DNA of 16,945 nucleotides from an uncultured Oscillospiraceae bacterium (GTDB lineage Bacteria > Bacillota > Clostridia > Oscillospirales > Acutalibacteraceae): positions 1-16,945 of the forward strand of contig URGH01000056.1 in assembly GCA_900547305.1 (NCBI GenBank), in the 5' to 3' direction. The notes beneath the pieces are model-generated. The model searched no databases. It was given only the letters and a program-made list of their open reading frames with translations, and had not been told where the DNA came from. Of the stretch, positions 6,627-13,824 are shown one piece after another; positions within the stretch are counted from its first letter, which is position 1; each line of letters begins with the position of its first letter. Made by a program: the position numbers and the translations under genes.

Positions 6627-7529
6627 ATGTCCTTTTGCAGTGAGATTAAAAACGAGCTGATTTCGCTCAAAACACATTCCTGCTGCCGTTTACCCTTAAT
6701 TTACGGCTTTATGCTTTTCAGCCGCGCGTTTTCGCTTAAACGCATTTCAATGCAAACGGGCAACGAATGTGTGGCAAAGGCGTATGCGGAGCTTATAAAA
6801 AGCACATTCGGCGCCGCGGCGGAAATAACCTGCGGCGGCACAAAACGCCCGACCTATAAAGCCGAGGTTACATCCGATACGGACAGGCTTAAAATTCTGG
6901 CGGCGTTCGATTTCGGGATAAACGAAAATTTAATAGACCGCGGTTTACTTGCCCGCGACTGCTGCCGTCAGAGCTTTATCAGAGGGGCTTTTTTAGCCTG
7001 TGGCAATATTAACGACCCTGAAAAAGAATATCGCGCGGAGTTTGCGGTTAAAAACGAAAAACTGGCGGATGAATTTTTACTTTTGCTATCGGAATTAAAT
7101 ATTCAGATGAAAAAAACACCGCGCGGCACTGCCTTTGTGCTTTACACAAAGGAAAGCGGAAGTATAGAGGATTTACTGACAATTATGGGGCTGCCGCACC
7201 GAACGCTTGATATTATGGATACCAAAATAATTAAAAGCGTTAAAAACGCGAGTAACCGCCGCAGCAATTGCGACAGCGGCAATATTTCAAAAACGGTTGA
7301 GGCGTCTGTCAGGCAGCGCGCGGCAATAGAATATCTTGAAAAGGCGGGTCTGCTTGAAAGCCTGCCGCCCGAGCTTGTAAGCGCGGCAAGGCTGCGGCGG
7401 GATAACCCCGATTTGACACTTAAAGAATTATGTAAACTGGCTGACGAGCCGCTGACCGTTTCGGGGCTTAACCACAGGCTGCAAAAAATAACCCGAATTT
7501 ACGGGGAAACAAAGGCGCACAGGGGGTAG
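6627..7529 (+). CDS. whiA: DNA-binding regulator WhiA
   Basis: A 300-aa WhiA/YvcL-family protein. Its N-terminal half has the degenerate LAGLIDADG-homing-endonuclease fold; the best visible segment is SFIRGAFLACGNIND (116-130), which lacks endonuclease catalytic acids. A linker with NRRSNCDSGNISKTVEAS (210-227) matches the family's conserved NC...N..K pattern. The C-terminal helix-turn-helix spans about 262-292 (TLKELCKLADEPLTVSGLNHRL). In Streptomyces WhiA works with WhiB in sporulation septation; in Bacillus it affects cell division and chromosome segregation. The protein opens with the family-typical MSFCSEIKNEL, so the start is firm, yet no Shine-Dalgarno sequence lies before it. It starts seven bases after the rapZ stop, so translation may depend on ribosomes finishing rapZ. 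It ends six bases before dnaE. Confidence 0.95.
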   Translation: MSFCSEIKNELISLKTHSCCRLPLIYGFMLFSRAFSLKRISMQTGNECVAKAYAELIKSTFGAAAEITCGGTKRPTYKAEVTSDTDRLKILAAFDFGINENLIDRGLLARDCCRQSFIRGAFLACGNINDPEKEYRAEFAVKNEKLADEFLLLLSELNIQMKKTPRGTAFVLYTKESGSIEDLLTIMGLPHRTLDIMDTKIIKSVKNASNRRSNCDSGNISKTVEASVRQRAAIEYLEKAGLLESLPPELVSAARLRRDNPDLTLKELCKLADEPLTVSGLNHRLQKITRIYGETKAHRG

Positions 7530-7535
7530 AAGCAT

Positions 7536-10500
7536 ATGGATTTCGCTCATTTGCACGTGCACACCGAGTACAGCCTGCTTGACGGCTGCTGCCGCATAAA
7601 GGCGCTTATAGACCGAGCGGCAGAACTTGGGCAGAAAAACCTTGCAATAACCGACCACGGCGTGATGTACGGTGTTATTGATTTTTATAAATACGCCGTT
7701 TCAAAGGGAATAAACCCCATAATAGGCTGCGAGGTATATGTTGCGCCGCGCAGCCGCTTTGAAAAGGTAAAGGGAGTGGACTCGCGGTACACCCACCTTG
7801 TGCTTTTATGCCGCAATAACGAGGGCTACCGCAACCTTATAAAGCTGGTTTCTTCCGGCTTTACAGAGGGCTTTTACTCAAAGCCGAGAATAGATAAGGA
7901 GCTGCTTAAAAAATACAGCGGCGGGCTTATTGCCCTTTCCGCCTGCCTTGCGGGGGAAATTCCGCGGCTTTTAAGCTCGGGCGAATATGAAAAGGCAAAG
8001 GAAACAGCGCTTTGGTTTGAGTCTCTTTTTGGCAGAGGCAATTATTATTTGGAACTGCAGGACCACGGAATTGAGGAGCAGCGAAGAATAAACCCGCAGC
8101 TTTTAAGAATTTCGCGGGAAACGGGAATACCGCTTGCAGCCACGAACGACGTGCATTATATTAAAAAAGAAGACGCGCGCCTGCACAAGGTGCTGCTTTG
8201 CATACAAACGGGTACTAAAATAAACGAAGAAAACCCGATTGAATTTAAAACGAACGAATTTTATTTAAAATCCGCCGAGGAAATGGCGTCACTTTTCCCC
8301 GAAGCGCCCGAGGCTATTGAAAACACGGTAAAAATAGCCGAAAATTGCCGCGTTACGTTTGAATTCGGCAAAATAAAGCTGCCGAGGTTTGATATAGGCG
8401 ACAGGGATCATTTTGAATATTTCCGCAATAAATGCCTTGAAGGCTTGCACCGAATTTACGGCGAAAACCCGAAAAAAGAGGTTACCGACCGCCTTGACTA
8501 TGAGCTGGGCGTTATAAACCGAATGGGATATGTTGACTATTATTTAATAGTAGCAGATTTTGTGAATTACGCGAAAAGCCATAATATACCCGTAGGCCCC
8601 GGGCGCGGCTCGGGCGCGGCGAGCCTTGCGGCTTACTGCATTGGAATAACGGGAATAGACCCCCTGAAATACGACCTTTATTTCGAGCGGTTTTTAAACC
8701 CCGAGCGCGTTTCAATGCCCGATTTTGATATTGATTTTTGCTATGTAAACCGCCAAAAGGTAATAGATTACGTTATAGAAAAATATGGGTCGGACAGGGT
8801 TTCGCAAATTGTCACCTTCGGCACTATGGCGGCGCGCGGCGCCGTGCGGGATGTGGGCAGGGCGCTTGACGTGCCGTATGCCGTGTGCGATAAAATTGCA
8901 AAGCTGATTCCGCAATCGCTTAATATGACTATCGAGCGGGCGCTTTCAAGCTCACCGGAGCTTAAAACGCTTTATGATAACGATAATCAGGTGCACGGGC
9001 TGATAGACACGGCAATAGAGCTTGAGGGTATGCCGCGGCACGCCTCTACCCATGCGGCGGGGGTGGTAATATCCGATAAGCCGATAGCCGAGTATGTTCC
9101 CCTTGCCGTAAACGACGAGGCGGTAGTTACCCAATACACAATGACAGCGCTTGACGAGCTGGGGCTTTTGAAAATGGACTTTTTAGGGCTGCGCAACCTG
9201 ACCGTTATTGCCGATACGGAAAAATATATAAGAAAAAAGCAGCCGGATTTTGATATTGAAAAAATACCGCTTGACGATAAGGAAACCTATAAAATGATGG
9301 GCGCGGGGCTGACCGACGGCGTTTTCCAGTTTGAATCGGAGGGTATGAAAAACGTGCTGCGGCAGTTCGGCCCCGAAAGCATTGAGGACCTGACCGCAAT
9401 ACTTTCTCTCTACCGCCCGGGACCTATGGACTCAATACCGAAATATATTCACAACCGCCACCACCCCGAGGACGTGACTTACCCCACGCCGCTGTTAAAA
9501 CCTATACTCTCGGTCACTTACGGGTGCATTGTGTACCAGGAGCAGGTAATGCAGGTGTTCCGCACGCTTGCGGGCTATACCCTCGGCAGGGCGGACATTG
9601 TGCGACGCGCAATGGCAAAGAAAAAGCACGACGTTATGGAGCGGGAACGGCAATTCTTTATTCACGGCGAAAAGGATGAAAACGGCAATATTTTATGTAA
9701 AGGCGCGGTTGCAAACGGGGTAGACGAGCAAACGGCAAACAAGATTTTTGACGATATGCAGAGCTTCAGCTCATATGCGTTCAACAAGGCGCACGCCGCG
9801 GCGTATTCCTTTGTGGCTTACAGAACGGCTTACCTTAAATGCCACTACCCGGCTGAATATTTTTCAAGTCTTATGACAAGCATGATGGACAGCCCGACAA
9901 AGGTTGCCCTTTATACCGCCGACTGCCGCAAAAACGGCATACGGGTGTTGCCGCCATCGGTCAATTCATCGGGCGCGGGCTTTACACCCGACGGAAACGC
10001 CATACGCTTTGGGCTTTTGGCGGTTAAAAACCTCGGCACGGTGGTTATAAACAGGCTTATAGCCGAGCGCGAGGAAAACGGCGCGTATACCTCTATGTAC
10101 GATTTTTGCCTGCGCAATTACTCACGCGAATTTAACAGAAAAGCGCTTGAGGGGCTTATTAAAAGCGGCGCTATGGACGGGCTTGAGGATAACCGGAGGC
10201 AAATGCTTTATAATATAGACGGGGTGCTTGCCGCTGCGGAGGATGAAAAAAAGTACTCCGCAAAGGGGCAGATGAACCTTTTCGGCGAAATGGGAGCGGA
10301 CGTTTCCTTTAAGCCGATAAAGGCGGAGGAAATGCCGCGGGAGACCCTTTTGGCGCTTGAAAAGGAGGCTACGGGGCTGTACCTTTCGGGGCACCCGATG
10401 GAGGAATACACTGCGTTTACCGAAAAATCGGGCTTTGCCCGCGCGGCGGACGTTGCGGCGCACCGCTACCCCGATTCAAAGCGGCTGACGCTGGCGGGCA

Positions 10501-10982
10501 TAGCAGACGGGCTTAAGGCACGGCAGCTTAAAAACAACAGCATTATTGCCACCGCCTTTCTTGAGGATATGAGCGGCTCGGTGGGGCTTACAATTTTCGC
10601 CGCGGCATATACGCAGTTTCGCAATCTTTTAACTTCGGGCGAGCCGGTAACGGTGAGCGGCAGAGTTTCCGAGCGGGAGGACAGAGAGCCCGAGCTTGTG
10701 GTGGAGCGGGTGGAAAAAATACCCGAAACCGCAAAGGGAAAAGCGGCTAAAAAATACAAAAGCGGGCTTTATTTAAAGGTGAAATCACAGTCGGGCAGAG
10801 AATTTGAAGAGGTAAAGCGGCAGCTTTCACTACACAGCGGCAGCACCGACGTTATAATTCTTTGCGCCGATACGGGCAAAAAGCTCGCGGTACCGCCGAG
10901 TTTGCGAATAACGCCCTCGGAAACGCTTTTTAACGCGCTTAAAAGCCTGCTGGGAAATGAAAATGTTAAATTTATTAAATAA
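7536..10982 (+). CDS. dnaE: DNA polymerase III alpha subunit, DnaE type
   Basis: An 1148-aa C-family replicative DNA polymerase. The N-terminal PHP domain (about 1-280) opens with HLHVHTEYS. The full set of expected PHP metal ligands appears present: His7, His9, Asp16, His41, Glu66, His87, Cys137, Asp205 and His207. The polymerase core has GPGRGSGA (354-361), the catalytic PDFDIDF with Asp396, Asp398 and Asp400, and a third Asp548 in KMDFLGLRNL. Further conserved blocks are YQEQVMQVF (from about 667) and FNKAHAAAYSF (749-759). An OB-fold domain lies near 980-1060. No DEDD exonuclease domain is inserted, so it is DnaE and not PolC. Ribosome site AGGGGG overlaps the end of whiA. It is the last gene of the cluster. 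Whether it is the leading or lagging-strand enzyme depends on a polC gene elsewhere. Confidence 0.97.
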   Translation: MDFAHLHVHTEYSLLDGCCRIKALIDRAAELGQKNLAITDHGVMYGVIDFYKYAVSKGINPIIGCEVYVAPRSRFEKVKGVDSRYTHLVLLCRNNEGYRNLIKLVSSGFTEGFYSKPRIDKELLKKYSGGLIALSACLAGEIPRLLSSGEYEKAKETALWFESLFGRGNYYLELQDHGIEEQRRINPQLLRISRETGIPLAATNDVHYIKKEDARLHKVLLCIQTGTKINEENPIEFKTNEFYLKSAEEMASLFPEAPEAIENTVKIAENCRVTFEFGKIKLPRFDIGDRDHFEYFRNKCLEGLHRIYGENPKKEVTDRLDYELGVINRMGYVDYYLIVADFVNYAKSHNIPVGPGRGSGAASLAAYCIGITGIDPLKYDLYFERFLNPERVSMPDFDIDFCYVNRQKVIDYVIEKYGSDRVSQIVTFGTMAARGAVRDVGRALDVPYAVCDKIAKLIPQSLNMTIERALSSSPELKTLYDNDNQVHGLIDTAIELEGMPRHASTHAAGVVISDKPIAEYVPLAVNDEAVVTQYTMTALDELGLLKMDFLGLRNLTVIADTEKYIRKKQPDFDIEKIPLDDKETYKMMGAGLTDGVFQFESEGMKNVLRQFGPESIEDLTAILSLYRPGPMDSIPKYIHNRHHPEDVTYPTPLLKPILSVTYGCIVYQEQVMQVFRTLAGYTLGRADIVRRAMAKKKHDVMERERQFFIHGEKDENGNILCKGAVANGVDEQTANKIFDDMQSFSSYAFNKAHAAAYSFVAYRTAYLKCHYPAEYFSSLMTSMMDSPTKVALYTADCRKNGIRVLPPSVNSSGAGFTPDGNAIRFGLLAVKNLGTVVINRLIAEREENGAYTSMYDFCLRNYSREFNRKALEGLIKSGAMDGLEDNRRQMLYNIDGVLAAAEDEKKYSAKGQMNLFGEMGADVSFKPIKAEEMPRETLLALEKEATGLYLSGHPMEEYTAFTEKSGFARAADVAAHRYPDSKRLTLAGIADGLKARQLKNNSIIATAFLEDMSGSVGLTIFAAAYTQFRNLLTSGEPVTVSGRVSEREDREPELVVERVEKIPETAKGKAAKKYKSGLYLKVKSQSGREFEEVKRQLSLHSGSTDVIILCADTGKKLAVPPSLRITPSETLFNALKSLLGNENVKFIK

Positions 10983-11005
10983 ACGTAAATAAAAGAAAAA
11001 TACTG

Positions 11006-11034
11006 TTGAAAAAAAAATTTGAATGTGTTAAACT
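11006..11034 (+). promoter_or_regulatory. putative promoter of pfkA
   Basis: TTGAAA (11006-11011) and TAAACT (11029-11034) are separated by 17 bases. A TG dinucleotide at 11026-11027 gives an extended -10 layout. The expected transcript start near 11041 leaves a leader of about 25 bases. It lies in AT-rich sequence after the dnaE stop, so pfkA can be expressed separately from the upstream cluster. Confidence 0.55.
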
Positions 11035-11053
11035 CTAATTTGAAGATGTATAT

Positions 11054-11060
11054 GGAGATG
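11054..11060 (+). promoter_or_regulatory. Shine-Dalgarno site deciding the pfkA start
   Basis: GGAGATG lies 9-10 bases before the ATG at 11067. The in-frame ATG at 11019 lies inside the -10 region of the predicted promoter, has no ribosome site, and would add 16 residues not found in the family. Confidence 0.7.
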
Positions 11061-11066
11061 GTTAAG

Positions 11067-12026
11067 ATGAAAACGATAGGTGTGCTTACAAGCGGCGGAG
11101 ACGCGCCGGGAATGAACGCAGCCGTTCGCGCGGTTGTGAGAACAGCAATAGCAAGGGGTATGACCGTTAAGGGTATACGCCGCGGATATAACGGACTTAT
11201 TGAGGGAGATATTATTGATTTGGACGTTCGCTCGGTATCGGATATAATCCACCGCGGCGGAACGGTGCTTTACACCGCAAGAAGCCCGCGCTTTAAAACC
11301 GAAGAAGGCATGCAGGAGGCAATTGCAAACTGCAAAAAGCACGGCATTGAGGGTATAGTTGTAATAGGCGGCGACGGTTCTTACCGCGGCGCGCGCGATT
11401 TATCCTTGCGCGGAATACCCTGCGTAGGCGTTCCGGGAACTATTGATAACGATATTTCCTCAACCGAATACACCATAGGCTTTGATACCGCTATGAACAC
11501 CGCCATGGAAATGGTTGATAAAATAAGAGACACCGCTCAATCGCACGACCGCTGCTCGGTTGTTGAGGTTATGGGCAGGCGCGCGGGCTACCTGGCGCTG
11601 CAAAGCGGCATTGCCGTGGGAGCCACCGCTATTTTGGTGCCCGAGGTTGAGCATTCTGTTGATGATGTCATCGCAAAAATAAGGGAGACCCAGAAAACCG
11701 GCAAAAAGCACTTTATAGTGGTTGTAGCCGAGGGCGTGGGCGGCGTTGAGCAGATAGCCCAAAAAATTGAGGAAGTAACCGGAATAGAGTCAAGAGCTAC
11801 CGTTTTGGGTCACGTTCAGCGCGGCGGCAACCCGACCGTTCGCGACCGCGTTGTTGCAACCCAGATGGGCTTTGCCGCGGTAGAGCTTTTAAGAGAGGGC
11901 AAGGGCAACCGCGTTATAGGTATGCAGAAGGGCGAAATTGTAGATTTTGATATTTACGAGGCGCTCAATATGAAAAAGCCGTTTGATGACGATATGTACG
12001 AAATCGCGCATATTACTTCTATCTGA
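11067..12026 (+). CDS. pfkA: ATP-dependent 6-phosphofructokinase
   Basis: A 319-aa enzyme that phosphorylates fructose 6-phosphate to fructose 1,6-bisphosphate, the committed step of glycolysis. Motifs match the bacterial allosteric ATP-type enzyme: GGDAPGMN (10-17), GGDGS (101-105), PGTIDND (123-129) with catalytic Asp127, substrate-binding Arg162, MGRRAGYLAL (169-178) and GHVQRGG (248-254). Gly in GGDGS and Gly before TIDND (not Asp and Lys) indicate ATP rather than pyrophosphate as donor. Length and residue numbering agree with the Escherichia coli protein. The start chosen here gives the canonical MKTIGVLTSGG opening. It follows dnaE, as in many Clostridia, but without a neighbouring pyruvate kinase gene. 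A terminator hairpin follows eight bases after the stop. Confidence 0.96.
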   Translation: MKTIGVLTSGGDAPGMNAAVRAVVRTAIARGMTVKGIRRGYNGLIEGDIIDLDVRSVSDIIHRGGTVLYTARSPRFKTEEGMQEAIANCKKHGIEGIVVIGGDGSYRGARDLSLRGIPCVGVPGTIDNDISSTEYTIGFDTAMNTAMEMVDKIRDTAQSHDRCSVVEVMGRRAGYLALQSGIAVGATAILVPEVEHSVDDVIAKIRETQKTGKKHFIVVVAEGVGGVEQIAQKIEEVTGIESRATVLGHVQRGGNPTVRDRVVATQMGFAAVELLREGKGNRVIGMQKGEIVDFDIYEALNMKKPFDDDMYEIAHITSI

Positions 12027-12033
12027 TTTTACT

Positions 12034-12072
12034 GCCCGGGGAACTCTTGGTTCTTCGGGCTGAATTTTATTT
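12034..12072 (+). terminator. intrinsic terminator between pfkA and mnmA
   Basis: An 11-bp stem pairs 12034-12044 (GCCCGGGGAAC) with 12050-12060 (GTTCTTCGGGC), including two G-T pairs, around a TCTTG loop. TGAATTTTATTTTA follows. It ends the pfkA transcript fully or in part. No separate promoter for mnmA could be found between it and the mnmA start, so partial read-through is likely. Confidence 0.75.
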
Positions 12073-12076
12073 TATC

Positions 12077-12081
12077 GGAGG
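12077..12081 (+). promoter_or_regulatory. Shine-Dalgarno site deciding the mnmA start
   Basis: GGAGG seven bases before GTG at 12089. The longer open frame begins with TTG at 12047 inside the terminator hairpin and has no ribosome site, so it is rejected. Confidence 0.85.
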
Positions 12082-12088
12082 TTTAAAG

Positions 12089-13171
12089 GTGAGCGGAGAA
12101 AAGGTAATGGTAGGAATGAGCGGGGGAGTAGACTCCTCTGTTTGCGCGGCGCTGCTGAAAGAGGCGGGCTATAATGTCTCGGGGGTAACACTGCGCCTTT
12201 ATGACGGCGAGGATTACAACGCCGGGCTTACCAAAACCTGCTGTTCCTTATCGGACGTGGAGGACGCGCGCGCGGTTTGCGTGCGGCTGGGTATTCCGCA
12301 CTACGCCTTTAATTTTAAGGAAAGCTTTGAAAAAGAGGTTATATTCGATTTTATAAACGAATATATAAACGGCAGAACGCCCAACCCCTGCATTGAGTGC
12401 AACCGCAAAATAAAGTTTGATAAAATGCTGCGCCGCGCCGAAACGCTGGGGTATGATAAAATCGCCACGGGGCATTACGCGCGTATAAAAAAGGCGGAAA
12501 ACGGCAGATACCTGCTTTCCCGCCCGACGGATATAAACAAGGACCAGACCTATGTGCTTTACTCAATGACGCAGGCAGAGCTTTCAAAAACCCTGTTTCC
12601 GTTAGGCGACCTTACAAAGCCGCAGGTGCGTGAACTAGCCGAAAAGCACGGCTTTGTAAACGCGGCAAAGCCCGACAGCCAGGATATTTGCTTTGTGCCC
12701 GACGGCGATTACGCGGGCTTTATTGAGCGGACTACGGGTAAAACTGCCGCCGCGGGGGATTTTACCGACGAAAACGGAAACCGCCTCGGCGAGCACAAGG
12801 GAATAATAAGGTATACAATAGGTCAGCGCAAGGGGCTGGGCATTGCGCTCGGTAAGCCCCGCTTTGTAATTGAGAAAAACGCCGAAAAAAACACGGTGGT
12901 TTTAGGTGATGAGGAACGGCTTTTCTGCCGAAAGGTACTGGTTGAAAGGCTTAATTTTATCCCGTTTGATACGCTTGAAAACGAGATGCGGGTAACCGCA
13001 AAGCTGCGCTACCGCCACATAGCGCAGCCCGCCGTTATAAGACCTGACGGCGATAACGTTATAATAGAATTCGACGAGCCGCAGCGCGCGCCGAGCCCCG
13101 GGCAGGCGGCGGTATTTTACGACGGCGACACGGTAGTTGGCGGCGGAACAATAGTGAAAGGGTGGGACTGA
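12089..13171 (+). CDS. mnmA: tRNA-specific 2-thiouridylase
   Basis: A 360-aa ATP-pyrophosphatase that adds sulfur to U34 of Lys, Glu and Gln tRNAs (s2U34). The PP-loop is GMSGGVDSS (9-17). The catalytic cysteine Cys101 lies in TPNPCIECN (98-105) and the persulfide-forming second cysteine Cys201 in DSQDICFVPDGDY (196-208). DQTYVLY (152-158) and HYARI (129-133) are also family blocks, and the C-terminal RNA-binding barrel is complete. A Cys-Cys pair (51-52) lies in a short CCSLSDVEDA segment, as in many Clostridia. GTG start with a strong ribosome site. The sulfur donor, normally a cysteine desulfurase, is not in the window. The stop overlaps the start of the LUD gene (TGATG). Confidence 0.96.
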   Translation: MSGEKVMVGMSGGVDSSVCAALLKEAGYNVSGVTLRLYDGEDYNAGLTKTCCSLSDVEDARAVCVRLGIPHYAFNFKESFEKEVIFDFINEYINGRTPNPCIECNRKIKFDKMLRRAETLGYDKIATGHYARIKKAENGRYLLSRPTDINKDQTYVLYSMTQAELSKTLFPLGDLTKPQVRELAEKHGFVNAAKPDSQDICFVPDGDYAGFIERTTGKTAAAGDFTDENGNRLGEHKGIIRYTIGQRKGLGIALGKPRFVIEKNAEKNTVVLGDEERLFCRKVLVERLNFIPFDTLENEMRVTAKLRYRHIAQPAVIRPDGDNVIIEFDEPQRAPSPGQAAVFYDGDTVVGGGTIVKGWD

Positions 13172-13824
13172 TGAACGCTGTTATTGAAAAAACAATGAAA
13201 AGCCTTGAACGCAACAATATGAAGGCATATTACGCCGAAAACAAGGCGCAGGTTTGCGAAATAGTAAAGGGTATGCTTTTCCCCGGCGCGGTTATAACCG
13301 CGGGCGGCTCTGTGAGCTTAAACGAGAGCGGAGTATGGGATATTTTGAATGTTCCCGAATATAAGTTTTTTAACAGATTAAAGCCCGGAATTTCAGAGGA
13401 AGAGCGCCTTGAAATTTTCCGCGCGGCAATAGGGTGTGATTTCTTTTTCTGCTCGTCAAACGCCGTTACCGAAAACGGCGAGCTTATAAATGTTGACGGA
13501 AACGCAAACCGCGTGTCCTCAATCTGTTTCGGACCCAAAAAGGTAGTTATGGTTGTAGGTGCGAATAAAATTGTAAAGGACGTTGATGAGGGGATTCTGC
13601 GCGTAAAGAAAACAGCCGCGCCTATGAATACGGCACGGCTGAATTTAGACGCCCCCTGCAAAAAGCTGGGGCACTGTGTATCCCTTGAAAAAAGCGAAAA
13701 CCCGAAGATGACCGACGGCTGCTGCGGCAGCACCCGCATTTGCTGCGATTATTTGGTTTCGGCAATGCAAAGGGTAAAGGACAGAATTAACGTTATAATC
13801 TGCGCGGAAAATTTAGGCTATTGA
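13171..13824 (+). CDS. LUD-domain protein (lactate-utilization LutC/YkgG-like)
   Basis: A 217-aa stand-alone LUD (DUF162) domain protein. Recognisable blocks are the glycine-rich TAGGSVSLNESGVWDIL (43-59), FFFCSSNAVTENGELINVDGNANR (about 91-114) and FGPKKVVMVVGANKIVKD (120-137). LUD proteins of the LutC type belong to complexes that oxidise lactate, but single-domain versions like this are common in Clostridia and have no assigned reaction. The C-terminus is rich in cysteine: Cys163, Cys169, Cys184-Cys185 and Cys191-Cys192, which may hold an iron-sulfur cluster or metal (inference). ATG at 13171 overlaps the mnmA stop by one base, with GGGTGGG upstream; the GTG three codons earlier is less likely. 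No lutA or lutB gene is nearby. Its 3' end overlaps the converging rluA-type gene by seven bases. Confidence 0.85.
   Translation: MNAVIEKTMKSLERNNMKAYYAENKAQVCEIVKGMLFPGAVITAGGSVSLNESGVWDILNVPEYKFFNRLKPGISEEERLEIFRAAIGCDFFFCSSNAVTENGELINVDGNANRVSSICFGPKKVVMVVGANKIVKDVDEGILRVKKTAAPMNTARLNLDAPCKKLGHCVSLEKSENPKMTDGCCGSTRICCDYLVSAMQRVKDRINVIICAENLGY

Noticed and set aside
11019..11066. 16-residue N-terminal extension of pfkA
   Set aside because: The upstream ATG overlaps the predicted promoter and lacks a ribosome site, while the internal ATG has GGAGATG and the canonical protein start.
12047..12088. Upstream TTG start for mnmA
   Set aside because: It lies inside the terminator hairpin; the GTG at 12089 has a perfect GGAGG at seven bases.
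13230..13739. 169-codon minus-strand open frame over the LUD gene
   Set aside because: The opposite strand carries a clear LUD domain and the antisense translation resembles no known family.
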